A stretch of 64,000 bases of DNA from Jiangella alkaliphila (GTDB taxonomy: Bacteria; Actinomycetota; Actinomycetes; Jiangellales; Jiangellaceae): NCBI RefSeq assembly GCF_900105925.1, contig NZ_LT629791.1, positions 6,542,001-6,606,000 of the forward strand. Reading direction: 5' to 3'. The notes beneath the pieces were generated by a model that saw nothing but the letters and a program-made list of their open reading frames with translations, had not been told where the DNA came from and searched no databases. Below, in pieces: positions 50,482-58,807 of this stretch (positions are counted from its first letter, which is position 1; each line of letters starts with the position of its first letter). Made by a program: the position numbers and the translations under genes.

Positions 50482-51360
50482 TCAGCCGATGTCGCGCAGC
50501 CGCGGCAGCAGCTCGGCGGCCGCGGCGGCCTGGGCCTCGGCCGTGCCGGCCCGGGTGATGAGGACGACGTCGTCGGCGCCGGCGCGGGCGTAGGAGTCGA
50601 CGTCGGCGAGGACGTCGTCGGGGCGGTCGCGCAGCCGCAGCTGGACCGTCCGCCTGATCTGCCCCGGGTCGCGCCCGACGTCGGCGCAGTGCGCGTCGAG
50701 GACGCCGGACAGCTCGGCGAACTCGTCCGGGCTGGAGTCGCCGGTCGCGTTCCAGACGTCCGCGTACAGGGCGGTGATCCGCAGCGTCCGCTTGCGGCCG
50801 GTGCCGCCGATCCAGATCGGCGGGTACGGCGACTGGACCGGCTTCGGCTCGGCGACGGCGTCGTCGAGGGTGTAGTGCTGGCCGGCGAACGTCGTGCGCT
50901 CCTGGGTCCACAGCGAGCGGACGATCTGACAGGCCTCCTCGAGGCGGTCCAGCCGCTCCCCCGCCGTGCCGAACCGGAGGCCGAACATCGTGTGCTCGTA
51001 CTCCGCCCACGCCGCGCCGAGGCCGAACTCGAGCCGGCCGCCGGACAGGTGGTCGACGGTGACGGCCTGCTTGGCCAGCACGCCGGGGTGGCGGTACGTG
51101 TTGCCACTGACCATGCACCCGATGCGGACGCGCGTGGTGGTCTCGGCCATCGCGGCCAGCAGCGTCCACGCGTCGAAGATGTCGCCCGACGGGTCGGCGC
51201 CGATGGTGGCGAAGTGGTCCATGTTCCAGACATGGTCGAAGCCCGCGTCGTCGGCAATGCGCCAGACCGCTCGGTACTCGTCGATGGGGGCCTGCTGGCT
51301 CAGCTTCAGTCCGTAGCGCACCGCGCCAGTCAACCACGTGGCGCCGGGGGAAGGCTCCAT
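50482..51360 (-). CDS. LLM-class F420-dependent oxidoreductase
   Basis: About 292 residues from the ATG at 51360; a longer frame to 51483 is unlikely, since GAGG lies near 51375. The TIM-barrel pattern reads VWRIADDAGFDHVWNMDHFA (about 27-46), MVSGNTYRHPGVLAKQAVTV and DHLSGGRLEFGLGAAWAEYE. These match F420-dependent LLM enzymes such as F420 glucose-6-phosphate dehydrogenase relatives. Substrate unknown. Confidence 0.85.
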   Translation of the reverse strand: MEPSPGATWLTGAVRYGLKLSQQAPIDEYRAVWRIADDAGFDHVWNMDHFATIGADPSGDIFDAWTLLAAMAETTTRVRIGCMVSGNTYRHPGVLAKQAVTVDHLSGGRLEFGLGAAWAEYEHTMFGLRFGTAGERLDRLEEACQIVRSLWTQERTTFAGQHYTLDDAVAEPKPVQSPYPPIWIGGTGRKRTLRITALYADVWNATGDSSPDEFAELSGVLDAHCADVGRDPGQIRRTVQLRLRDRPDDVLADVDSYARAGADDVVLITRAGTAEAQAAAAAELLPRLRDIG

Positions 51361-51399
51361 GGAGGTCATCCTCGGTGGCGCTGACACCCAGCCTTTCGG

Positions 51400-51428
51400 T
51401 TGCGAACCGGACGCCTGTTCGATAAGAT
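51400..51428 (+). promoter_or_regulatory. Promoter of the DUF222/HNH gene
   Basis: TTGCGA (51400-51405) and TAAGAT (51423-51428) are spaced 17 bases apart, about 210 bp before the GTG start. The 51429-51635 leader holds nothing else I can identify. Confidence 0.4.
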
Positions 51429-51635
51429 TCGCATCAGAAGGACACGCCGTCACCGGGAGCGGCAGCAGCGGGTTCCCGGGCATCGAAGCAGGACATCACG
51501 CCAGGTGTCCCACCTCGTCCACGGTCGCAGCCGATCAGCGTGCTTGCGGTCGTCCACCCCAGCCCGCCGCGGGTCAACGGGGTGGCACGCGCTCTGACGC
51601 AGGAGCGCCGCATCGTGGACGAAGGAGACGTGCGC

Positions 51636-53141
51636 GTGTCTGATCCGATCGACCGTCTGGCCGCGGCTCCGCCGGGTGCCGAGTTGGCCGCGCTGCTCGC
51701 GTGCGTCGATCCCGCGGTGCTGTCCGCGCACGACCTGATCGTGGTGGCGGTGGCGCGGCAGCGTCAGCTCGCGCACGAGGAGGCCGCGCTGTTGCGGGTG
51801 TTCGCCGAGCTGGCCGCCCGCCCGGAATACAGCAGGTGCGATGCGCCGGAGGACCTGGGCTCGGGACACGCGCATCGTGCGGCGCAGGCGGCCGGTGACG
51901 AGGTGTCGCTGGCGTTGCGCTGGAGCCCGGGCCGCGCGACTGGACGGGTCGCGCTGGCCGTCGAGCTGCTCGAGGACCTCCCCGACACGTTCGACGCGCT
52001 CGCCGCGGGCCGGATCGATGCTGACAAGGCACGGCTGATCGCCGAGCGCACCCGCTGCCTCGCCGATCTCGCATCGCGCCGGCGGGTTGAGCAGACCGTG
52101 TTGCCGGTCGCGCAGACCCGGACCCGGTGGGCGCTGGACCAACGGCTGCGCCGTGAGGTGATCGCCGCCGATCCCGCTGGGGCGGAGGAGCGGCGCCGCC
52201 GGTCCGCCGAACACCGGCACGTCGGGCGTCCCGAGCCCGCCAGCCCAGGGGGCGAGGACGGCATGGCCACCCTCACCCTGTACGGGCCGGCCGAAGACGT
52301 CACCGCGCTGTGGATCGCCACCGACGCCGCCGCCCGGCACACCCGCACCAGCGGCGACCCGCGCACCCTCGACCAACTCCGCTTCGACCTCCTCACCGGC
52401 CTGGCCTGGACCGCGCTGGAGTCCGGACACCTCGGCTGCTGCAGTCCCCACCGCACCACCGGCGCCGGCAAGCCGGCCGAACAGCGCCACGACGACCCAC
52501 CCAGTACACCGGCCTACGCCGCAGCACCTCACCACGCCGGCACGGGCGGCGCTGCGGCCGGGCCGGTCGAGCTCGGGCGGCGACGCGGCCGGGCCGCAGC
52601 CGTGCACGTCGTCGTGCCCGCGGGCGCGTACCTCGGCCACGACGACGTGCCCGGAGAGCTGGACGGCTACGGCCCCATCACCGCCACCGCCGTGCGCCGC
52701 ATCACCGCCGACGCCACCCTGCGCCGACTGCTCACCGACCCCTCCGACGGGCGGCTGCTCGACTACGGCCGCACCACCTACGCCCCGCCCGCCGACCTTG
52801 CCGCCCACGTCATCGCCCGCGACCGCACGTGCAGGTTCCCCACATGCCACCGGCCGGCCACCGAAGCCGAAATCGACCATCTGGTGCCCTACGCGCACGG
52901 CGGCACGACCGACCCGGACAACACCTGGGCCCTGCACGACGGCCACCACCGCGCGAAGACCTGGCACGGCTACCGCATCGTCACGGACCTCGCCAGCGTC
53001 ACCTGGTGGATCACCCCCGCCGGCCACCGGTACCGCGTCGAACCCAAGGTCGTCGGCCCGATCCACACCCGATCACCCGAACGACGACCACCCGAACGAC
53101 GACCAGCCGGAGACGCACATCCCGAGCCCGTGCCGTTTTGA
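51636..53141 (+). CDS. DUF222 and HNH endonuclease domain protein (REP13E12-like)
   Basis: A 501-residue protein from the GTG at 51636, with GGAG 8 bases upstream. The DUF222 part (about 5-220) reads LLACVDPAVLSAHDLIVVAV and LALRWSPGRATGRVALAVEL. The C-terminal HNH domain (about 415-470) has CRFPTCHRPATEAEIDHLVP and YAHGGTTDPDNTWALHDGHH with paired Cys and the DH/N/H residues. Such genes occur in many copies in actinobacteria; function is unsettled. A Ser/Arg-rich tail ends it. Confidence 0.88.
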   Translation: MSDPIDRLAAAPPGAELAALLACVDPAVLSAHDLIVVAVARQRQLAHEEAALLRVFAELAARPEYSRCDAPEDLGSGHAHRAAQAAGDEVSLALRWSPGRATGRVALAVELLEDLPDTFDALAAGRIDADKARLIAERTRCLADLASRRRVEQTVLPVAQTRTRWALDQRLRREVIAADPAGAEERRRRSAEHRHVGRPEPASPGGEDGMATLTLYGPAEDVTALWIATDAAARHTRTSGDPRTLDQLRFDLLTGLAWTALESGHLGCCSPHRTTGAGKPAEQRHDDPPSTPAYAAAPHHAGTGGAAAGPVELGRRRGRAAAVHVVVPAGAYLGHDDVPGELDGYGPITATAVRRITADATLRRLLTDPSDGRLLDYGRTTYAPPADLAAHVIARDRTCRFPTCHRPATEAEIDHLVPYAHGGTTDPDNTWALHDGHHRAKTWHGYRIVTDLASVTWWITPAGHRYRVEPKVVGPIHTRSPERRPPERRPAGDAHPEPVPF

Positions 53142-53162
53142 TGCGTCCTAGCCGCCGGACGA

Positions 53163-54230
53163 TCACGCGGCCGGCTGCGCTGCGGCTGCCAGGAACTCCT
53201 TGATCTCCAGGGCGGCGTCGCGGCCGGCGCGGTTGGCGCCGACGGTACTGGCGGAGGGGCCGTAGCCGACGAGGTGCACCCGCGCGTCGCGGGCGACGCG
53301 GGTGCCGGACATGCGGACGCCGCCGCCGGGTTCGCGCAGGTGGAGCGGGGCGAGGTGGCCAAGCGCGGCGCGGAAGCCGGTCGCCCACACGATGACGTCG
53401 GCCGCCTCGACCGAGCCGTCGGCGAACTCGACGCCGTCGGGCAGCACGCGAACGAACATCGGCCGCGGGTTCAGCACGCCCTTCTCCATCGCCTCGCGCA
53501 CCACCTCGGTGTAGCCGAGCCCGGTGACGGCGACGACGCTGAGCGGCGGCAGGCCGGCCCGCACCCGCGCCTCGACGTCGGCGATGATCGAGCGGCCGAT
53601 CTCGGGCGAGAACTCGCCCGAGCGGAACTCCGGCGGCCGCCGGGTCACCCAGGTCACCGCCGCGGCGACGTCGGCGACTTCGGACAGGACGTGGGCCGCC
53701 GAGTGCCCGCCACCCACCACCACGACCCGCAGACCGGCGAACGACGACGGCCCGCGATACTCCGACGAGTGCAGCTGGCGGCCGCGGAACGAGGCGGCGC
53801 CGGGGTAGTACGGCCAGTGCGGACGGGTCCAGGTGCCGGTCGCGTTCGCGACGGCCCGCGCCGTCCACGTCCGGCCGTCGGCAGCCTCGACGAGCAGCCG
53901 GTCATCAGCGAGGGACGAGACCGACGTCACCCGCACGGGCCGCAGCACGGGCAGCGAGAAGCGCCGCTCGTAGTCGGCGTAGTACCGCCCGACCACCTCC
54001 GACGCGGGCCGGTCGGCCTCGCCAGGAGAGGCAGTACGGTGCGCGCCGGGCAGGTCGAACACCCCGTGCACCTTCGCCATGGTCAGCGTCGGCGGCCGCG
54101 ACGCCCACGCCCCGCCGGGCGCGGCGGCGCCGTCCAGCACGACGAACGACACCCCGAGCCGCCACAGGTGGTACGCCGTCGACAGGCCGGCCTGCCCGGC
54201 ACCGATCACGACAACGTCCACCTCGCTCAT
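53163..54230 (-). CDS. Flavin-dependent monooxygenase/oxidoreductase (CzcO-like)
   Basis: A 355-residue protein with an FAD site VVVIGAGQAGLSTAYHLWRL (about 5-24) and an NADP site VVVVGGGHSAAHVLSEVADV (about 170-189). The ATGF motif VIVWATGFRAALGHL follows at about 282. Between them a Trp/Tyr-rich segment GTWTRPHWPYYPGAASFRG resembles the FMO-like group. It oxygenates or oxidises a small substrate. Ends 22 bp from the HNH gene, convergent; monocistronic. Confidence 0.85.
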   Translation of the reverse strand: MSEVDVVVIGAGQAGLSTAYHLWRLGVSFVVLDGAAAPGGAWASRPPTLTMAKVHGVFDLPGAHRTASPGEADRPASEVVGRYYADYERRFSLPVLRPVRVTSVSSLADDRLLVEAADGRTWTARAVANATGTWTRPHWPYYPGAASFRGRQLHSSEYRGPSSFAGLRVVVVGGGHSAAHVLSEVADVAAAVTWVTRRPPEFRSGEFSPEIGRSIIADVEARVRAGLPPLSVVAVTGLGYTEVVREAMEKGVLNPRPMFVRVLPDGVEFADGSVEAADVIVWATGFRAALGHLAPLHLREPGGGVRMSGTRVARDARVHLVGYGPSASTVGANRAGRDAALEIKEFLAAAAQPAA

Positions 54231-54267
54231 ACCAACGACAACGACGCGGCCGGCCGCCGGCTTCCCG

Positions 54268-56475
54268 TCAGGGCGCGTGGGCCCGCAGCGCGACGACGTG
54301 CGCGGCGGGCGCGCCGTTGGTCGCCGTGACGACCACCCGCAGCGCGGTGCACGTCACCGGCACCTCCAGCTCGTGCACCCGCCGGCGCCGCCGGTTCTCG
54401 GTTACCGACACCACCGGCGTCCACGCATCGGCGACCAGCGCCTCGACCACGTAGTCGCGGACCAGCGGCGGCGGCACCGGGAACGGCGTGCGATGCCGGT
54501 GCAGGTTGATGAGGTCCTCGTCGACGTCGTCGTCGCCGATCAGCTCGACCCGCCCGACCGTCACCGGCGACGGCCAGGTCAACGCGACCCAGGCCGGCAG
54601 ACCGGACGACACCCACATCCGCGGCCCGGCGAACGGCCGCAGGTAGCCGTCCACCGCCTTCTCGGGCGCGAACGCTGCGGAAGCACCCGCCCGGAAGCAG
54701 AACGTCCGCCGCAGCAGGTCGCGGTTGGTCCACTCGCGCAGCGGCTGCGGCCGCTCGTCCTGCGGGCGCAGCGGCCGCCGGGTGAAGCTCAGCACCCCCG
54801 GCGTGGGCCGGTCGGCGACGTACAACGCCACCCCGGAAGCGGCCTTCACCAGCACGAACGCATTCCGCGGCGACGACGGCGACCAGTCCAGGTCGAACCG
54901 CACCCACTGCTTCGACCCGGCGGGCACCGGCACGGTCGCCGTACCCACCAGCAGCCGGGGCACGTAGTTCTGCCCCGGCCCCGGGTCGTACAACTCGACC
55001 GTGAGCGACGTGTCGTCGGCGGCGTCGGCGAGCAGTTCCAGCACCGGCAGCGCCGGGTCCACCGGCAGCACCAGGCCGGCATCGGCGTCCAGCGGCCAGA
55101 GCGACGACCCGTCCGAGACGGACAGCGCCGGCAGCGAACCCGACGCCGTCACCGTCACACCCGAAGCCGACGCCAGGTCCAGCGGATCGACCAACGGCAG
55201 CCCGACCACAGACGCGTCGGCCCGCAGCAGCGTCCGCTGCAGCTCGCCGACGTCCACCGACCGCGGCGGCACCCCGGCCGCGACGCTGAGCGCCGCCGCC
55301 GTCCCGGCCGCCTCGCCCATCACCGCGGTGGTCGCCTGCACCCGGGTGGTGCCGAAGGCGACGTGCGACGCGGACACGTTGCGGCCCGCGAGCAGCAGGT
55401 TCGTCACGTTCCTCGAGTACAGGATGCGGTACGGGATGTGGTAGATGCCGTCGGCGTAGCGCTGCTTCGCGCCCTCCTCCTGCGCGTACATGCCGCCGGG
55501 CGGGTGCAGGTCGATGGACCAGCCGCCGAACGCGACGCGGTCGTCGAACTCGGTCTGGCCGAGCACGTCGTGCTGCGTCAGCACGTAGTCGCCGAGGAAG
55601 CGCCGGTACTCCCGCTTGCCGGGCACGGCGCCGACCCACTCCAGCGTCAGGTTCTCCGCGCCCGGGAACGAGCCGGAGTTCTTGATGTGGTCCCAGATCC
55701 CGTAGACGACGGCCCACAGCTCGTCGCGGATCGCCTCGTTGTCGTGGACGGTGTCCAGCTCGCCGCCGAACTCGATCCACCAGTAGGCGCACCCCTTGTC
55801 CTCGGCCCGGATGATCCGCCGCTGCGGGATCGACGTCGCGGTGATGTCCTTGGTGAAGTCCGGCGGGACGAACCGCACCGGCTCGCCGGCGTCCTTGGAG
55901 TAGAAGAAGAGCGAACTCCCCATGGTCAGCCGACTCGCCTCGTCGGGCGCCCATGGCTCGTCGTACTCCGACCGGGCCTCGTGACCGATGCGATGCTCAG
56001 CACCGGCGAGATAGCCGACCAAGCCGTCGCCGGTGCAGTCGAGGAAGACCGGCCCGGTGAACGTCGTCAGCAGCTCCGACCCCATGGTCCAGCCGGTCAC
56101 CGACTCGATGCGGCCGTCGGACGCGGCGACCGACCGCACGTCGGTGTTGAGATACAGCGAGATGTTCGGCTCGGCCCGCACCGCATCGAGCACGACCGCG
56201 TCCCAGTAGTACGGGTTGCCCTCGGGGTTGCGGTACTGGTTCTCGACGAACAGCTCGCCCATGATGCCGGTCTCGCGGGCGTGGTGGTTGCGGCCGTGCG
56301 CGGTCGCGCCGACCACCCACACTCGGATCTCGCTGGACGAGTTCCCGCCCAGCACCGGACGGTTGTTGATCAGCGCGACGGACCGCCCGAGGCGAGCGGC
56401 GGCGATGGCGGCGCACACGCCCGCCAGCCCGCCGCCCACCACGGTGACGTCGTGCCGGACCTGCTGTTCCCGCAT
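54268..56475 (-). CDS. FAD-dependent oxidoreductase with C-terminal beta-sandwich
   Basis: A 735-residue protein from the ATG at 56475. The FAD site is VTVVGGGLAGVCAAIAAARL (about 11-30), followed by NNRPVLGGNSSSEIRVW, the FAD_oxidored (PF12831) signature. The FAD end motif is NLLLAGRNVSASHVAFGTTR (about 360-379). From about 540 a F5/8-type C (discoidin-like) sandwich follows (FAPEKAVDGYLRPFAGPRMW, HELEVPVTCTALRVVV). No signal, so cytoplasmic. Overlaps the hydrolase stop by one base and ends the sugar operon. Confidence 0.8.
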   Translation of the reverse strand: MREQQVRHDVTVVGGGLAGVCAAIAAARLGRSVALINNRPVLGGNSSSEIRVWVVGATAHGRNHHARETGIMGELFVENQYRNPEGNPYYWDAVVLDAVRAEPNISLYLNTDVRSVAASDGRIESVTGWTMGSELLTTFTGPVFLDCTGDGLVGYLAGAEHRIGHEARSEYDEPWAPDEASRLTMGSSLFFYSKDAGEPVRFVPPDFTKDITATSIPQRRIIRAEDKGCAYWWIEFGGELDTVHDNEAIRDELWAVVYGIWDHIKNSGSFPGAENLTLEWVGAVPGKREYRRFLGDYVLTQHDVLGQTEFDDRVAFGGWSIDLHPPGGMYAQEEGAKQRYADGIYHIPYRILYSRNVTNLLLAGRNVSASHVAFGTTRVQATTAVMGEAAGTAAALSVAAGVPPRSVDVGELQRTLLRADASVVGLPLVDPLDLASASGVTVTASGSLPALSVSDGSSLWPLDADAGLVLPVDPALPVLELLADAADDTSLTVELYDPGPGQNYVPRLLVGTATVPVPAGSKQWVRFDLDWSPSSPRNAFVLVKAASGVALYVADRPTPGVLSFTRRPLRPQDERPQPLREWTNRDLLRRTFCFRAGASAAFAPEKAVDGYLRPFAGPRMWVSSGLPAWVALTWPSPVTVGRVELIGDDDVDEDLINLHRHRTPFPVPPPLVRDYVVEALVADAWTPVVSVTENRRRRRVHELEVPVTCTALRVVVTATNGAPAAHVVALRAHAP

Positions 56476-58796
56476 CAACCCTCCACGGAACGGTGCGTGA
56501 TCGACGAGACCCGGCGCTCCGGCTGGTCGCCGAGGCCGTAGTAGACCCGCGGCGTGCCGTCGAGCCGGACGTCGACGGTGCCGCGGGCGCCGGTGACGGT
56601 CCGCTCGCGGCCGAGCACGTCGACCTCACGCAGCCGCGCGGCGCGGAACACGACGTCGGTCTTGGTCGGCCAGTCGTCCTCCCACGCCTCCGGGTGCGGG
56701 TAGTACGCCTCCTCGCCGTGGCCGGCGTTGAGGAAGTACCCGTCGGTGCGCGTCCACAGGATCGACATCGGACCGGACGGCGTGTCGAACTGCAGGCCCT
56801 TGACGTCCGGGTCGTCGAAGGACAGCCAGCGGACGAACTCCGCACCCTCCAGCAGCCGGGTCGCGGTGGCGTAGGCCAGCAGCGACGGCTTCGCGCTGGT
56901 GTCGCGGTTCATCAGCCCGAAGTGGTACTCGGTGTTCGTCGGGTTCGCCTTCTGCGGCTGGTGGATGATGCTGTCGTGCAGCTGGTACCAGTTGACGCCG
57001 TCGACCCCCTCTGACTTCGCCAGCGCGAGCGTGAGCAGCACGTTCTCGGCCGACTGGCGCATGGTGTCGTTCCACCAGTGGTTCGGCCGGGTGCACGAGT
57101 ACGCCTCGGTCAGCCACAGCTCCTTGTCGCCACCGTACTCGTCGAGCCGGCGCCGGGCCTCGCGCAGGCCGCCGAGGAAGTTCCAGTAGCTGCCGTTGCT
57201 GCCCTGCTCCCACTCGTCCGGCGTCGGCGCGTAGTCGGGGGTGAAGTTGCCGCGTCCGGGGTGGAACGCAAACACGTCGATGAGGTCCCAGCCGCCGTTG
57301 GCGTGGAAGTTGTCCAGCCAGTTGACGTCCATGCCGCCGAGGCCGGTGTTCATCACCTTGACGTCGTAGCCGACCTCGGCCAGCCGCTCGACCACCGGGC
57401 GCAGGCCGTCGCGGATGTACTCCTCGGTGAACTGGCCGGACATCCACGGCTGGTTGCGCTCGTTGTCGACCTCGAAGTAGTGCGCGCCGGCGTCGACGAC
57501 GACGTCGACCAGCTCGGCCGCCCAGGCCTTCGCGGCCTCCGGCGTCGCGCCGAACACGACGTCGCCGTGCTGGATGTTCGGCATGATGCCCAGCGCCTCC
57601 AGCTCGGCCGGCGGGATGCCGGGCGCGCCGTTGTAGGCGATGCGCACCGACGCGACGCCGATGCGCAGCAGCAGCTCGGCCACGGCCTCCTTGCTCGGCT
57701 GCAGCAGCCACGGGTAGTTGGCGACGCCGAACATCCCGCCGGGCTGGTACTCGTACGGCCGCAGCGACGCCAGCGTGGTGCGCGCGAACGCCTCGTCGTC
57801 GCCGGCGGCCACCCTGACCTCGACGAACACGATGCCCTGCTCGGGCGACGGGAACTCGACGGTGCGCTCGGCGACGCCACCGGCGCCCAGCCGGAGGGTC
57901 TCCTGGCCGCTGGCCACCACGGCGCCGTCGAAGTCGCGGCCCCACCAGCTCAGCTCGACGTCGCGGGCGGCGGCGCCGCCGTTGACGGCCTGTGCGCGCA
58001 CCGCCATCGCGTGTCCGGCGCCGTCCCACAGATTGAACGGCTGGTCGGTCCAGATGTCGATGCCGAGCGGGCGGGCCTGGGCCAGCGCGTTCGCCGCTGC
58101 CGGACGCAGCGCGCCGATCACCACGTCGACGTCGTGGACCAGCACGTCGCCCTCGTACTTGCCGGCGACGTGCACCCAGTCGCCGGCGCTCCAGGCCGGG
58201 TTGCTGTCGGCGATGCGCAGGAAGCCGGCGGTGTCGGACCAGCTGCGCGCGTAGATGACGCCGTCGTTGGTCTCGTACGGCACGCCGCCGCCACTGTCAC
58301 GGTTCCAGCGGGTCAGCGCCTTGGTGCTCTCCGGGCCGGCCGAGCCGAGCGCCACGCGGTGGAACTGCGAGTTCAGGTACATCTCATTGCCGCTGGTGGC
58401 CTCCCAGCGGGCGTGCAGCCGGCGCGCGGTGACGTCGAAGGTGCCGCGGACGGCGATGCCCACGCCGGTGCTGCCCATCCGGTAGTCGACCCGGATCGCG
58501 GGCCGCCCGTCCGGCAGCGTGATGGCCGACGGGGTGCCGCTGTAGGTCCGCTGCTGCCCGAGCACGGTGTCCTTGACCATGAAGTGCGCCAGCCGCAGCC
58601 GCTGCACGCCGTTGCCGTCGGCTACGGTGACGGCGCCGTCCGTGCCCGCGGTGACGACGATGCCGTCGGCGCTGATGGTGACGGCGTCGGCCGCGGCCGC
58701 GCTCGTGGCCAGCGACGGCAGCAGCCCGGCGCCGACGGCCACCGATCCCGCGGCGCCGCCGACGAACGTCCGCCGGGTCAGGTGGTACTCAGCCAT
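56475..58796 (-). CDS. Tat-exported clan GH-A glycoside hydrolase, paralogue 1
   Basis: A 773-residue protein from the ATG at 58796 behind GAAGGGACC. The twin-arginine signal is LTRRTFVGGAAGSVAVGAGL (about 6-25). A beta domain of about 200 residues precedes a TIM barrel (about 360-640). The acid/base Glu is in YFEVDNERNQPW (near 444), and the nucleophile Glu is in KELWLTEAYS (near 563), the clan GH-A spacing. The barrel ends FDTPSGPMSILWTRTDGYFLN. Closest to GH39/GH5-like families, but I cannot assign one. Substrate unknown. Confidence 0.8.
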   Translation of the reverse strand: MAEYHLTRRTFVGGAAGSVAVGAGLLPSLATSAAAADAVTISADGIVVTAGTDGAVTVADGNGVQRLRLAHFMVKDTVLGQQRTYSGTPSAITLPDGRPAIRVDYRMGSTGVGIAVRGTFDVTARRLHARWEATSGNEMYLNSQFHRVALGSAGPESTKALTRWNRDSGGGVPYETNDGVIYARSWSDTAGFLRIADSNPAWSAGDWVHVAGKYEGDVLVHDVDVVIGALRPAAANALAQARPLGIDIWTDQPFNLWDGAGHAMAVRAQAVNGGAAARDVELSWWGRDFDGAVVASGQETLRLGAGGVAERTVEFPSPEQGIVFVEVRVAAGDDEAFARTTLASLRPYEYQPGGMFGVANYPWLLQPSKEAVAELLLRIGVASVRIAYNGAPGIPPAELEALGIMPNIQHGDVVFGATPEAAKAWAAELVDVVVDAGAHYFEVDNERNQPWMSGQFTEEYIRDGLRPVVERLAEVGYDVKVMNTGLGGMDVNWLDNFHANGGWDLIDVFAFHPGRGNFTPDYAPTPDEWEQGSNGSYWNFLGGLREARRRLDEYGGDKELWLTEAYSCTRPNHWWNDTMRQSAENVLLTLALAKSEGVDGVNWYQLHDSIIHQPQKANPTNTEYHFGLMNRDTSAKPSLLAYATATRLLEGAEFVRWLSFDDPDVKGLQFDTPSGPMSILWTRTDGYFLNAGHGEEAYYPHPEAWEDDWPTKTDVVFRAARLREVDVLGRERTVTGARGTVDVRLDGTPRVYYGLGDQPERRVSSITHRSVEG

Positions 58797-58807
58797 GTCA
58801 GGTCCCT

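Noticed and set aside
51400-51422. LexA/SOS box upstream of the DUF222/HNH gene (CGAAC and GTTCG)
   Set aside because: The half-sites are 9 bases apart, whereas the actinobacterial SOS box has 4. Only the promoter hexamers were kept.
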